Shown here: piece by piece, positions 24,380 to 34,001 of the stretch
How the letters are laid out: each line of letters opens with the position of its first letter
How positions within the stretch are numbered: position 1 is the stretch's first letter
DNA from: Bacteroidota bacterium
GTDB taxonomy: Bacteria; Bacteroidota; Bacteroidia; UKL13-3
Direction of reading: 5' to 3'
Assembly: GCA_947491825.1 (NCBI GenBank)
Contig: CANLLM010000022.1
Span: 1 to 34,114 of the forward strand
DNA: 34,114 nucleotides
Position numbers and translations under genes: made by a program
Notes under the pieces: model-generated
What the model was told of the DNA's origin: nothing
Database searches by the model: none
Seen by the model: only the letters and a program-made list of their open reading frames with translations

Positions 24380-27300
24380 ATGAATAAACCAATTACTATA
24401 TTTAAAAGAGTTTCGCTGCTACTTTTACTAACACTAGCGATGGTACTGAGTAACTCTTCTACATATGCATCCCACGTGGTTGGAGGCGATGTAGAGTATG
24501 AATGCACAGGGCCGCGCATTTGGAAAATGAGGTTAACCATTTTTCGTTACTGTAATGGTGCATCCCTATGTTCAAATATGGGCTGTACTGCTCCCATGAC
24601 AGCGAGACCAAATACAACACTAAATCCAGCAGGTTGTGTTGCTAACCCAAACAACGTGCCTTTAACTTTATCATTGGTAAAGGTTGAAGACATTGGTAAG
24701 GCAAACGTGGCGTTATGCGGTAATTTAGCAAAAAATGGATGTAATAACCTTGGGCAAGTTACAGGAGGTCCTTATAACCCCTCCATAGAAAAATACGTAT
24801 TTGAGGGCACTTTAAACTTAAGTATGGCCTCACTAAACAATAGCAACTGCGCTTATTGGGATGTGTTTTGGGAACTTTGCTGCCGCAATGATAACATTTG
24901 GAACTTAGCAGGATCTAGTGGGCAATCATTTAGAATTGGAGCAACCATTAATATATTTAATCGTTCACAAAACCCTTGCAAAAATAATTCTCCTATCTTC
25001 AAAGAGGAGCCTGTTGCCACCTTATGCTCTGGTCAAGAATATGTATTTAACATGGGGGCAATAGATGCTGATGATGATTCCTTAACTTATGAAATATCAC
25101 CCTCTATACAACAAGGAGGTGGCCTAGTAAATTACCAACCACCAGGCAGTGCCAATTACCCTTTCCCCCTAAATTCTACGAAACCTCCGCATATTAATTT
25201 CCCACAACCAAATGGACCATACGTAGTTATTGATTCGGTGAATGGAGACATCAGCTTAAACGCCTTAAATAATACAACAGGTTATATATACGGAAACCTA
25301 AATGTGCGAGTCAAGCAATGGTCCTATGATGCAAATGGGGTTCCCGTTTTAGTTGGTATTACACAGCGAGATTTACAGCTTTATGTATTTAATTGCCCAG
25401 GCAATAATCCGCCACGCATAGCCACACTTCCGTCTGGGCCAAACAATAAACCCATTTATGATTATGCGATATGCGCAGGCGAACAGCTTTGCTTTACCGT
25501 AATTGCCAAAGATACGGATGTTTACCCACTCCTTCCGAGGTATGATACCACTTTTATGTCGTGGAACCAAGGTATAGTTAGACCAGGTAAGTTAACATTT
25601 CAACCTACCTACCCAGTTGGGGCAGGCCTGCCAAGACCTAGAGAAGACTCTTGGCAATTTTGTTGGCAAACAGAAGAAAGTGATGGAAGAACGCTTCCTT
25701 ACTATTTTACGGTAACGGGTGCTGATAAATTCTGTCCAAATGTTGGTCGCGTAACACGTTCTTTTAGTATTCGTGTTTTACCAACCCCAAAAGCAGATGG
25801 TGTAAAACTAGATTTATATTGTGGAAAATGGGTTTACAGGGCTCGAAAAACGGAAGTTAAACAAACGTTCGCTTCGGCTTCAATGAAAATTGCCATTAAT
25901 CCCTACGATTATAATTTTTCTGGAGGATTCAGATCAATTCCACTAAAAGCACTTAATCCTGGCCCTAACCCTACAGGACCAATAACTGATCCTAGGCCAA
26001 TTATTATTGATACATTTACCTACACAAAGGGGGGTAAATATTTAGTACAGTACATTGTCTCTACGCCAGGATATACACCAGGCCAGTTTTGCACAAAAGT
26101 ATATACAGATACCATCACTGTAGATACGCCTGTGGTTGTAAATGTTAAAGACACTTTTACTTGCAAAGGCACTGTGATTAATTTAAAATCAGAGGGTAAA
26201 TTCGGTGTGGCTCCATACACATATACTTGGTATCGCAATGCCCGAACAAACGCACCTGTAAAAGGACCGATACAAAACAATGGTAACAACTACGATGCGC
26301 CCGACACTTCAAATACTAAATACATAGTAGAAATACGAGACTTAAGGGGCTGTAAATACTATGATAGTACTGTTTTAGAAATCAAACAACTCCCTATACC
26401 TTTATTTAGCCCTGATACAGCGCGTATATGCGCAGGTCAATCATTTACGCTTAATGCAGGGAATAATAATGGCAACGTTGCTTCTTACACCTGGTTTAAA
26501 AACAACAGTTTGGAAGCCAATGATTCTGTACAATCTATTGTTAAGAAAGATTCTGGAACATATGTGCTACTTATGGTTGATACATTTGGTTGTAGGAAGC
26601 GCGATACATTTAATTTACGTGTTAATCTACCAATCGTTGTCAATGCAGGATCTGATACTTCTGTATGTCCGAAAGATACTGTTGGCCTTTTAGCAAGAGG
26701 GGGGTATAAGTATAAATGGGATAGAATTGTAGGCCCAACTTTGGTTAATGTGCAAGCCAAAGGCTATTCATCCAACTATAGAGCATCGCCTAATATTACT
26801 ACAGATTATGTGGTAACCGCGTATTATTCTTTTCCAGATACTGCCTCAAGTTACTTAGAGTGTAGCAACACCGATACGGTTCGGGTTATAGCAAGGCCGT
26901 TACCAAATTTATCGCCAACACAACCGCAAAATCTCTGCAGAAGCGAACGAGAATTGGTATTGCCATTTAGATTAGTAACACCTGCTAACCAACAAGGTGG
27001 TATTGGCGGATGGGCATTTAATAATGCTCCAGGAGCATTATCTATTACAGGCAATACTACTATGCTAATTGTAGATAGCTTACCTAACTTACCACAAGAT
27101 ACTTTTTACGCTACCATGCAAACTCAAATTACTGGTGCAAGTAAAAATTATTACCTCAAATACGCATACCGAGGTCCAGCTGATCAAGGTGCCTGTTTAA
27201 GAGAAGACTCCACTTTAATTCGTGTATTTTCTCTACCTAAAACATCGGCAGGTTCTGATACATCTGTATGTATTAATAAGGTAGGTACTTACTCTTTAAA

Positions 27301-29275
27301 ATTTGCAAATCATAAGCATAATCCACAAGATCCTTCAGGTAAAGTTGGTATTTGGTCTATTTCGCAAGGTGCGGGTCTTGTTACCACGGTTGAAAATGCA
27401 AACACAACCAGCTTCTCATACGATCAAAGATTATCAGGCGTTAACTTAGCCCCGACACCCAATGTTTTAAGATATACTTACACCATTAACTATACTTTAC
27501 CTGCACCTTCAACCGGACTAAAAAGTTGCGTAAATGTAGATTCAATGAATATGTTAGTTGTTCCTACACCTATAGTTGATGCTGGTTTAGACTTTGCTGT
27601 TTGTAAAAACGAACCAATTTTTCCAATAGCATTATATTCAGGTGCTACAACAAATTCTACCATACCAGGTTCTACTTATTGGAGCTTTGCACCAGGACAA
27701 CTTCCGAATAGTATGAATAATGCCATTGTAAGTAAACTTAATTTTGATGCGCAAAATCCTATAGTGCCACTTAATGGTGGCATTTGGAAATTATATTACA
27801 CAGATGATGCAACGGGTTGTGCTGCTCGCGATAGTGCTAATATGGAAATCATTAAACTACCTGACGTAGATATTACCTATGCAATTGCAGGAACGAATGA
27901 TTCTATTTGTAAAACAGCTTCAAGCATCCAATTTACAGGAACAGCTACCCCTGTTGGAGGAGTTGGCCTATTTTCTGGAGTTGGGGTTTCAGCAACAGGT
28001 CTATTTAATGTACAAGACCCATTAGTTATTCCACAAAATAGTTATACAGCTTACTATAACTACTCGATAACAAAATTAAGTACTACCTGTACAGGATATG
28101 ATTCTATCATAACTTTTGTGCAACAACCACCATCATTATCATTAGACAATGTTTTGCCAAAATGCGATTATGATACTATTCCATTTGATCTATTTGCTAA
28201 TGTTTCTCCTGTATTTTATGGATTAAAATGGACACACGATGGAACAGGTACTTATGATGATGATGCTTCGTTAACACCAAAATACAAGTTTACAAAACCG
28301 GGCGATTCAGATAAGCAATTTGTAATAGCAACTGCAAGTACTACCAACAACGGGGTATGCGCTGCAACTACAGCAAATGTGCATTTAGATATTAATCCTG
28401 AACCAAATCCTAAATATACCTGTGATAGTTGTGTAGGTTGTGCTCCTCAAACTTCATACCTTGCGGCAGAAGGCGCTGGTGTGGGAAATAGTACATACAA
28501 CTGGTACCTAATTAACGGAACAAGCGAAACCCAGTTTGCTCCAGGAGATTCGGCTATTATCAGTACACTTGCTACATATGGCAAAAGAGTAATTAAGCTA
28601 AAAGTAGTAACACCAGCTGGTTGTATTTCAGCGTATATTGATAGTATTACCGTATATGATGTTCCTCAAGCATCTTTTTATACCAATCCACAGAGGACAA
28701 CTATTGCTAAGCCAGAGTTTGATTTTTTCAATACTTCTACTTTAGCCGATAACCAAACCATGAAATACAGATGGAATTTTGGACCAGACCCACAATACAC
28801 CGGATCAGGTAAAGGGCCAGACAGAATTCTTAACGAAAAAGATCCTCAAAACATTGCTTTTGATACAGTGTCTTGCGATATCCCAACATACTTAACTGTT
28901 ACCACTATGCCTGGTGGATGTATTGATGAAGCAATAAGAACAGTTTGTATCGAACCTGATATTACCGTATTTATTCCATCCGCATTTAGACCAGTGTTTG
29001 GTGCCAACTCTAATCCATGTGTAGATCCAACCTTCCCAGAATGTAATGATAAATTCCGCGTATATGCTGCAGGATTTAAAACAATAGAAGTCTATGTTTT
29101 TAATCGCTGGGGACAACAAGTGTTCTCGACCTTGGATCCAGATATTGGATGGAATGGTTTGGTAAATAATTCAGGTGCAGAGTGCCCGCAAGATGTATAC
29201 ATTTACCAAATAAATGCTACAAGCTTTAACGGAAAAAAATACACCTATTCAGGATCTATTACATTATTGAGATAA
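24380..29275 (+). CDS. Large secreted surface protein, T9SS type B sorting domain, PKD-like modules
   Basis: 1631 residues. A signal peptide (to about residue 31, ending SSTYAS) is followed by HVVGGDVEYECTGPRIWKM, a segment common at the N-terminus of large Bacteroidota gliding or adhesion-type proteins. Residues about 32-470 hold Cys-rich, Ig/cadherin-like domains. From about 590 to 1420 come repeated modules, three of them opening with an AG-x-D-x2-VC motif (about residues 755, 956 and 1064). A PKD-like domain starts about 1428 (PQASFYTNP, YRWNFG). The last 100 residues are the gliding-motility/T9SS type B domain: FIPSAFRPVFG, VYVFNRWGQQVF, GWNGLVNNSG, DVYIYQINA and SGSITLL. It should be exported through Sec and then T9SS to the surface or medium. 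Ligand unknown. Transcribed alone. Confidence 0.93.
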   Translation: MNKPITIFKRVSLLLLLTLAMVLSNSSTYASHVVGGDVEYECTGPRIWKMRLTIFRYCNGASLCSNMGCTAPMTARPNTTLNPAGCVANPNNVPLTLSLVKVEDIGKANVALCGNLAKNGCNNLGQVTGGPYNPSIEKYVFEGTLNLSMASLNNSNCAYWDVFWELCCRNDNIWNLAGSSGQSFRIGATINIFNRSQNPCKNNSPIFKEEPVATLCSGQEYVFNMGAIDADDDSLTYEISPSIQQGGGLVNYQPPGSANYPFPLNSTKPPHINFPQPNGPYVVIDSVNGDISLNALNNTTGYIYGNLNVRVKQWSYDANGVPVLVGITQRDLQLYVFNCPGNNPPRIATLPSGPNNKPIYDYAICAGEQLCFTVIAKDTDVYPLLPRYDTTFMSWNQGIVRPGKLTFQPTYPVGAGLPRPREDSWQFCWQTEESDGRTLPYYFTVTGADKFCPNVGRVTRSFSIRVLPTPKADGVKLDLYCGKWVYRARKTEVKQTFASASMKIAINPYDYNFSGGFRSIPLKALNPGPNPTGPITDPRPIIIDTFTYTKGGKYLVQYIVSTPGYTPGQFCTKVYTDTITVDTPVVVNVKDTFTCKGTVINLKSEGKFGVAPYTYTWYRNARTNAPVKGPIQNNGNNYDAPDTSNTKYIVEIRDLRGCKYYDSTVLEIKQLPIPLFSPDTARICAGQSFTLNAGNNNGNVASYTWFKNNSLEANDSVQSIVKKDSGTYVLLMVDTFGCRKRDTFNLRVNLPIVVNAGSDTSVCPKDTVGLLARGGYKYKWDRIVGPTLVNVQAKGYSSNYRASPNITTDYVVTAYYSFPDTASSYLECSNTDTVRVIARPLPNLSPTQPQNLCRSERELVLPFRLVTPANQQGGIGGWAFNNAPGALSITGNTTMLIVDSLPNLPQDTFYATMQTQITGASKNYYLKYAYRGPADQGACLREDSTLIRVFSLPKTSAGSDTSVCINKVGTYSLKFANHKHNPQDPSGKVGIWSISQGAGLVTTVENANTTSFSYDQRLSGVNLAPTPNVLRYTYTINYTLPAPSTGLKSCVNVDSMNMLVVPTPIVDAGLDFAVCKNEPIFPIALYSGATTNSTIPGSTYWSFAPGQLPNSMNNAIVSKLNFDAQNPIVPLNGGIWKLYYTDDATGCAARDSANMEIIKLPDVDITYAIAGTNDSICKTASSIQFTGTATPVGGVGLFSGVGVSATGLFNVQDPLVIPQNSYTAYYNYSITKLSTTCTGYDSIITFVQQPPSLSLDNVLPKCDYDTIPFDLFANVSPVFYGLKWTHDGTGTYDDDASLTPKYKFTKPGDSDKQFVIATASTTNNGVCAATTANVHLDINPEPNPKYTCDSCVGCAPQTSYLAAEGAGVGNSTYNWYLINGTSETQFAPGDSAIISTLATYGKRVIKLKVVTPAGCISAYIDSITVYDVPQASFYTNPQRTTIAKPEFDFFNTSTLADNQTMKYRWNFGPDPQYTGSGKGPDRILNEKDPQNIAFDTVSCDIPTYLTVTTMPGGCIDEAIRTVCIEPDITVFIPSAFRPVFGANSNPCVDPTFPECNDKFRVYAAGFKTIEVYVFNRWGQQVFSTLDPDIGWNGLVNNSGAECPQDVYIYQINATSFNGKKYTYSGSITLLR

Positions 29276-29297
29276 GTATAGATAAAAAAACCTTGAA

Positions 29298-29325
29298 ACG
29301 CGCGGCCTATGCCGTGCGTTTTTTT
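29298..29325 (+). terminator. Rho-independent terminator of the T9SS cargo gene
   Basis: 9-base GC-rich stem (ACGCGCGGC at 29298-29306 with GCCGTGCGT at 29311-29319, one G-T wobble), CTAT loop, then a T run to 29325. It lies 22 bases after the stop codon. Confidence 0.92.
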
Positions 29326-29366
29326 ATGTCTGCATTTTATATTGCAACAATTTTATATATTGCCTT

Positions 29367-32297
29367 ATGAGGATTTTGTTTATATACGTAGCTCTTTTAT
29401 TAACATCGATTGTTATAAAAGCACAAACTACATTTAATGTTAATGGACCCGTAAACAACACGGTAAACTACATCGCATACACACATGCCGTTGTGTATAT
29501 AAATGCTAATACTGTATTAAACGATGCAACCATTGTTGTAAAAAAGGGGAAAGTAGAACGAGTTACCGCACAAGGTGCTGTGCCCAAAAATGCAATTGAG
29601 GTAAACCTAAAAGGTAAGGTTGTTTATCCATCCTTTATCGATTTATATAGTAATTATGGAATTGATATTCCGTCATTTAACAAGAACAAGAATAATGGCG
29701 AACAGTTTAATAGTAATAAAGCAGGTGCCTTTGCATGGAACGAGGCGATAAAGCCTGAGATTAACGCAGCACAATATTTCAATTACAACCATCAAGATGC
29801 CAGCGCTTTAAGAGTAATGGGAATTGGAGCAGTTATTACTGGGAATCATGATGGAATTTTAAGGGGAACCACCGCACTAGTTACAACGGCAAATGAGGAA
29901 CCACATTTTACAATTATTGGAAATAATATCACCTCGACCTTTAGTTTTAATAAAGGTAATTCACCACAACCTTACCCATCATCATTAATGGGCAGTATTG
30001 CATTAATACGCCAAACATACTATGATGCAAAGTGGTACATATCTCAACAAAAAGAAAAAAATTTATCGCTAGAGGCGTTTGTAAGCCTAAGTAATTTACC
30101 CGTAATTTTTGATGCAGGTAATAAGCAAAATGTTTTGCGTGCAGCGGCTATTGCAAAGGAGTTTAATGCCCAATATATTTTAAAAACAAATGGTGATGAA
30201 TACCAACTTGTACAAGAGATTAAACAAACAAATTTGCCTTTAATTGTTCCGGTTAATTTTCCCAAACCATATAAAATAAATACAGCTTTTGATGCAGAAC
30301 TTGTTTCTACAAGTGATTTAAAGCATTGGGAATTGGCACCTGCTAACTTATACTTTTTATGGAAAAACAATGTTAAGTTTTGTATTACTTCATACGGAAG
30401 TAAAGAGAGTGAATTTTTAAATAATATTAGAAAAGCAGTTAAATACGGTCTGCCTAAACAAGAAGCACTAAAGGCACTTACAGAAAATCCTGCAGCGTTT
30501 ATTAATGCAAGTAATTTGGGTGATTTAAAAGAGGGTAAAATCGCTAATTTTATTATTTGCGATGGCGATTTGTTTGATGATGGAACTTCTATTATGGAAA
30601 TTATAATACAAGGCAAATCACACAAAACAAATAATACACCAGATGTTATACTTGCCGATGAATACAAAATTGATAGCAACATATTATTGGATTTAAAAAA
30701 GAACATTGCTACAATCAATAACGATACATTCAAGCTTAAGGCTTCCTATAATGCAGGAATAGCGAACTTTATATTGGATGGAAAAACATTAATAAACTAT
30801 ACCGCTACTGCTGCTAGAATTGATAGCACACAATATCCATACAACATAAAAGAACTGTCTGGGTTTATTCGTTTATCAAATCAAACAGTTGAAAATTGGA
30901 TTGCAATTGCAGCATCAAACCAAAATAAAAAACAAGAATTAAAGGACACTGTTACCATTTTAAGCGATAGTTTAATTTGGTATCCGTTTAATGATTTTGG
31001 AAACAACATTTTACCACAAGCTAAAAAGGTGCATTTTGAAAACGCCACCATATGGACTAATGAACAGCAAGGTATACTAACACAAACCGATGTAATTATT
31101 GCAAATGGTAAGATTGCTGCTATTGGAAAACGATTACTATGTAGCGATTGCGAAGTAATTGATGCTACAGGTAAACACCTTACTAATGGTATAATTGATG
31201 AGCACTCTCACATTGCCATAACACAAGGTGTTAACGAAGGCACCCAGGCAGTAACAAGTGAGGTTAGAATTAGCGATGCAGTTAATGCCGATGATATTAA
31301 TATTTACCGCCAATTAGCTGGAGGTGTTATTGCAGCGCAGTTGCTACATGGAAGCGCTAATCCAATTGGAGGACAAAGTGCCTTAATAAAATTACGTTGG
31401 GGTGCTTCGCCCGAAAAATTGAAAATTGAAAACGCGCCCAAGTTTATAAAGTTTGCTTTGGGCGAAAATGTAAAACAAGCAAACTGGGGTGATGGTGCTA
31501 CTACAAGGTATCCGCAAACCCGCATGGGGGTTGAGCAAGTATTTATTGATGCATTTACCCGTGCCAGAGAATATGAACGCAAACTAAAAATAGATAAAAA
31601 TTTACGTAAAAATTTAGAGCTAGATGCACTAGTTGAAATTTTAAATAACAACCGCTTTATTACATGCCATAGTTATGTGCAAAGTGAGATAAATATGTTA
31701 ATGCATGTGGCAGATACATTTGGTTTTAAAGTAAATACATTCACTCATATTTTAGAAGGCTATAAAGTAGCCGATAAAATGAAAAAACACGGAGTTAATG
31801 CAAGTACATTTGCCGACTGGTGGGCTTATAAGTATGAGGTTATTGACGCTATACCACAGAATGCTGCTATACTAAATAGAATGGGCGTAACCGTAGCCAT
31901 AAATAGTGATGATGCTGAAATGGGTAGGCGATTAAACCATGAAGCAGCTAAAATTGTAAAATATGGTAAAGTAACTGAAGAAGAGGCTTGGAAAATGGTT
32001 ACACTTAACCCCGCTAAGATGCTGCGTATTGATAGCCGAACAGGAAGTATTAAACAAGGTAAGGATGCAGATATTGTATTATGGAATAATAATCCATTAA
32101 GTATATATGCAAAACCTGAAATGACTTTTGTAGACGGCATTTGTTATTACAGCACCCAAACAGACGAGTTGCTAAGAAAGCAGGTAGCAGCAACAAGAGC
32201 ACGATTAATAAGCAACATTTTACAAGCACAAAAAAATGGCGCTGATACACAAACTCACATATCAGAACAAGAACCTAATTACCATTGCAATGATTAA
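29367..32297 (+). CDS. Exported double-module amidohydrolase
   Basis: 976 residues. The signal peptide ends near VIKAQ (residue 19). Two amidohydrolase (imidazolonepropionase-like) modules follow. The N-terminal one (about 30-430) has lost the metal motif: where an active enzyme has D-x-H-x-H it reads SFIDLYSNYG. The C-terminal one (about 560-960) keeps it: GIIDEHSHIAI (H613, H615), ITCHSYVQ (H768), FTHILEGYK (H794) and AINSDDAEMG (D848). It probably hydrolyses a C-N bond of a peptide- or ring-type substrate in the periplasm; the substrate is not predictable. The next gene encodes a related module and overlaps by 8 bases, so the two may form a complex. Confidence 0.9.
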   Translation: MRILFIYVALLLTSIVIKAQTTFNVNGPVNNTVNYIAYTHAVVYINANTVLNDATIVVKKGKVERVTAQGAVPKNAIEVNLKGKVVYPSFIDLYSNYGIDIPSFNKNKNNGEQFNSNKAGAFAWNEAIKPEINAAQYFNYNHQDASALRVMGIGAVITGNHDGILRGTTALVTTANEEPHFTIIGNNITSTFSFNKGNSPQPYPSSLMGSIALIRQTYYDAKWYISQQKEKNLSLEAFVSLSNLPVIFDAGNKQNVLRAAAIAKEFNAQYILKTNGDEYQLVQEIKQTNLPLIVPVNFPKPYKINTAFDAELVSTSDLKHWELAPANLYFLWKNNVKFCITSYGSKESEFLNNIRKAVKYGLPKQEALKALTENPAAFINASNLGDLKEGKIANFIICDGDLFDDGTSIMEIIIQGKSHKTNNTPDVILADEYKIDSNILLDLKKNIATINNDTFKLKASYNAGIANFILDGKTLINYTATAARIDSTQYPYNIKELSGFIRLSNQTVENWIAIAASNQNKKQELKDTVTILSDSLIWYPFNDFGNNILPQAKKVHFENATIWTNEQQGILTQTDVIIANGKIAAIGKRLLCSDCEVIDATGKHLTNGIIDEHSHIAITQGVNEGTQAVTSEVRISDAVNADDINIYRQLAGGVIAAQLLHGSANPIGGQSALIKLRWGASPEKLKIENAPKFIKFALGENVKQANWGDGATTRYPQTRMGVEQVFIDAFTRAREYERKLKIDKNLRKNLELDALVEILNNNRFITCHSYVQSEINMLMHVADTFGFKVNTFTHILEGYKVADKMKKHGVNASTFADWWAYKYEVIDAIPQNAAILNRMGVTVAINSDDAEMGRRLNHEAAKIVKYGKVTEEEAWKMVTLNPAKMLRIDSRTGSIKQGKDADIVLWNNNPLSIYAKPEMTFVDGICYYSTQTDELLRKQVAATRARLISNILQAQKNGADTQTHISEQEPNYHCND

Positions 32298-33549
32298 AAG
32301 AAACTATTTCATACTCATCATATTTTTTGTATTAGCCTTTACTTCTCATGCACAGCAAATACCAGTAATCATAAAAGGGGCAACGGTACATATTGGCAAT
32401 GGAAAAACCATTAATAATGCCTACGTGGCTTTTGATAGCGGTAAAATTGTATTTGTTGATAGCATCATGCGCAATAGTTATAAAAATGCACGCATAATTG
32501 ATGCAACTGGCAAACATGTTTACCCTGGATTATTTTTATTAAACACGTATCTGGGATTAAATGAGATTGATGCGGTTCGTTCAACCCGCGACTATAAAGA
32601 AACTGGAGAAATAAATCCTAACGTGCGCTCATTAATAGCCTACAATACCGATTCGCGTGTGGTTCCTACAGCAAAGTTTAATGGTATAACGTACATGCAA
32701 GTAGTTCCACAAGGAGGATTAGTTTCGGGTACTTCATGTATTGTAAAAACTGAGGCCATGAATTGGGAAGACGCAGTAATGAACGAAGATGGAATTCATA
32801 TTAACTGGCCTGAAATAAACCACTTTGCAAAAGATCCTAAAGAGCAGCAAAAATATTTAATAGAGCAGCAAGCAAAACTAATTACCTTCTTTGCTGAAGC
32901 AAAACAATACCAATTTAAATCGGATAACGATGAAACTAATCTTAGGTTACAAGCCATGCAAGATTTGTTTAAGCAGCGCAAAGTACTTTATGTACATGCC
33001 AATTCGGCCAAAGGTATCCTAGAAGCTATGCAGTTTATAAAACAACATCAACCTATAAAATCGGCTTTGGTTACAGGTAGTGATGCCCATTTAGTAGCTG
33101 ATGAAATCAAACAAAGTAATATTCCTGTAATTGTGAATTTGATACATAGCCTGCCCAACAGAAACCACCATGATGTTGATCAACCCTATAAAACAACTGC
33201 ACTATTGTTTAATAAGGGTATTTTAGTATCAATAGGTTTTAGCGGAAGTTGGGAAAGCCGAAATGTGATGTATACGGCGGGAACTTGCGCTGCTTACGGA
33301 ATTAGTCCGGAGCAAGCACTTCAGCTTATTACCGAGAATGCCGCAAAAATTACTGGTAACGATAAAAGTACAGGAACAATTGAAGTTAATAAAAATGCAA
33401 CACTCATTATAACTGAAGGTGACGTGTTAAATATGAAAGAAAGCACATTAATACATGCTTTTATAAATGGTGTAGAATGTGATTTAGAGAATAAACAAAC
33501 AGAATTATATAAGAAATACAGTAAACGTTACGGTATAGAAGCTAAGTAA
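32290..33549 (+). CDS. Exported amidohydrolase-like protein lacking the metal motif
   Basis: 419 residues from ATG 32290, which starts a signal peptide (MIKRNYFILIIFFVLAFTSHAQ); an earlier in-frame ATG at 32236 would bury this signal inside the preceding gene. The composite N-terminal beta domain (GATVHIGNGKTI, DATGKHVYPG) and the C-terminal end (GISPEQALQLITENAAKI, TGTIEVNKNATLII) are typical of imidazolonepropionase-like amidohydrolases. Where the metal-binding HxH should be, the sequence is GLFLLNTYLGL. It is therefore probably not a hydrolase on its own and may be a subunit or regulator of the upstream enzyme, with which it overlaps by 8 bases. Confidence 0.87.
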   Translation: MIKRNYFILIIFFVLAFTSHAQQIPVIIKGATVHIGNGKTINNAYVAFDSGKIVFVDSIMRNSYKNARIIDATGKHVYPGLFLLNTYLGLNEIDAVRSTRDYKETGEINPNVRSLIAYNTDSRVVPTAKFNGITYMQVVPQGGLVSGTSCIVKTEAMNWEDAVMNEDGIHINWPEINHFAKDPKEQQKYLIEQQAKLITFFAEAKQYQFKSDNDETNLRLQAMQDLFKQRKVLYVHANSAKGILEAMQFIKQHQPIKSALVTGSDAHLVADEIKQSNIPVIVNLIHSLPNRNHHDVDQPYKTTALLFNKGILVSIGFSGSWESRNVMYTAGTCAAYGISPEQALQLITENAAKITGNDKSTGTIEVNKNATLIITEGDVLNMKESTLIHAFINGVECDLENKQTELYKKYSKRYGIEAK

Positions 33550-33552
33550 TCA

Positions 33553-33960
33553 TTAATATGATAAGCGCATTATTCTGGTAATTTCTCTTCTACTTGTAAC
33601 CTGCACTGCAGCTGTATCTCGAGCCACTGAGCCAGATAAATTTCTTGCCATTACGTAATAATTACCTTGCAACAAGTAACCAAAATCAACTACGCCTGAG
33701 TTATTAGTATAGATATAATTTAGCGACAAATTATTTACCAAATCGCTATAGTTTGCAAAGAGGTAAACTATTGCATTAGTTTCTACATTATTATTTACAT
33801 CACGCACTTCAGCTTTTAAACGCCCGTTAAATTCAGATGAGTCGATTGTAACAATTTGTTGCTGTGGCGTTGTATCGTCATTACTACTTTTTGAGCATGC
33901 TGATCCAATGATAACCAACATCAAACCAAACAATGTAACAAAGGCATTTTTAGTACTCAT
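33553..33960 (-). CDS. Small lipoprotein with a carboxypeptidase-regulatory-like domain
   Basis: 135 residues from ATG 33960. The frame continues upstream to 34011, but MSTKNAFVTLFGLMLVIIGS followed by Cys22 (lipobox GSAC) is a standard lipoprotein signal. A Ser/Asp/Thr-rich spacer follows, then about 90 residues of beta-rich sequence (GRLKAEVRDVN, VYLFANYSDL, YTNNSGVVDFGYLLQGNYYV) resembling the transthyretin/carboxypeptidase-regulatory fold common in Bacteroidota envelope proteins. Function unknown. Convergent with the amidohydrolase gene (3 bases apart) and divergent from the NUDIX gene. Confidence 0.8.
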   Translation of the reverse strand: MSTKNAFVTLFGLMLVIIGSACSKSSNDDTTPQQQIVTIDSSEFNGRLKAEVRDVNNNVETNAIVYLFANYSDLVNNLSLNYIYTNNSGVVDFGYLLQGNYYVMARNLSGSVARDTAAVQVTSRREITRIMRLSY

Positions 33961-34001
33961 AATTTTAGTTTTATTTGGTGCAAAATACAAAAAGAAAACC
34001 A
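33961..34001. promoter_or_regulatory. Overlapping divergent promoters, lipoprotein and NUDIX genes
   Basis: Only 41 bases separate the two start codons. On the minus strand a TATTTTGC -7-like element (with TTTG about 21 bases upstream, inside the NUDIX coding start) serves the lipoprotein. On the plus strand TTTATTTG (33970-33977) may serve the NUDIX gene. The two TTTG boxes face each other across GTG at TTTGGTGCAAA. Confidence 0.4.

Noticed and set aside
26699-26704. G6 tract in the T9SS cargo gene as a phase-variation site
   Set aside because: Only six bases long and mid-protein; too short to treat as a contingency tract beside the two G8 runs.
30044-30733. 229-codon minus-strand open frame inside the amidohydrolase gene
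   Set aside because: Hydrophobic, low-information translation of the opposite strand of a well-supported gene.
32236-32289. Upstream ATG for the second amidohydrolase gene
   Set aside because: It would place 18 polar residues before a clear signal peptide and deepen the overlap to 62 bases; ATG 32290 explains the signal peptide.
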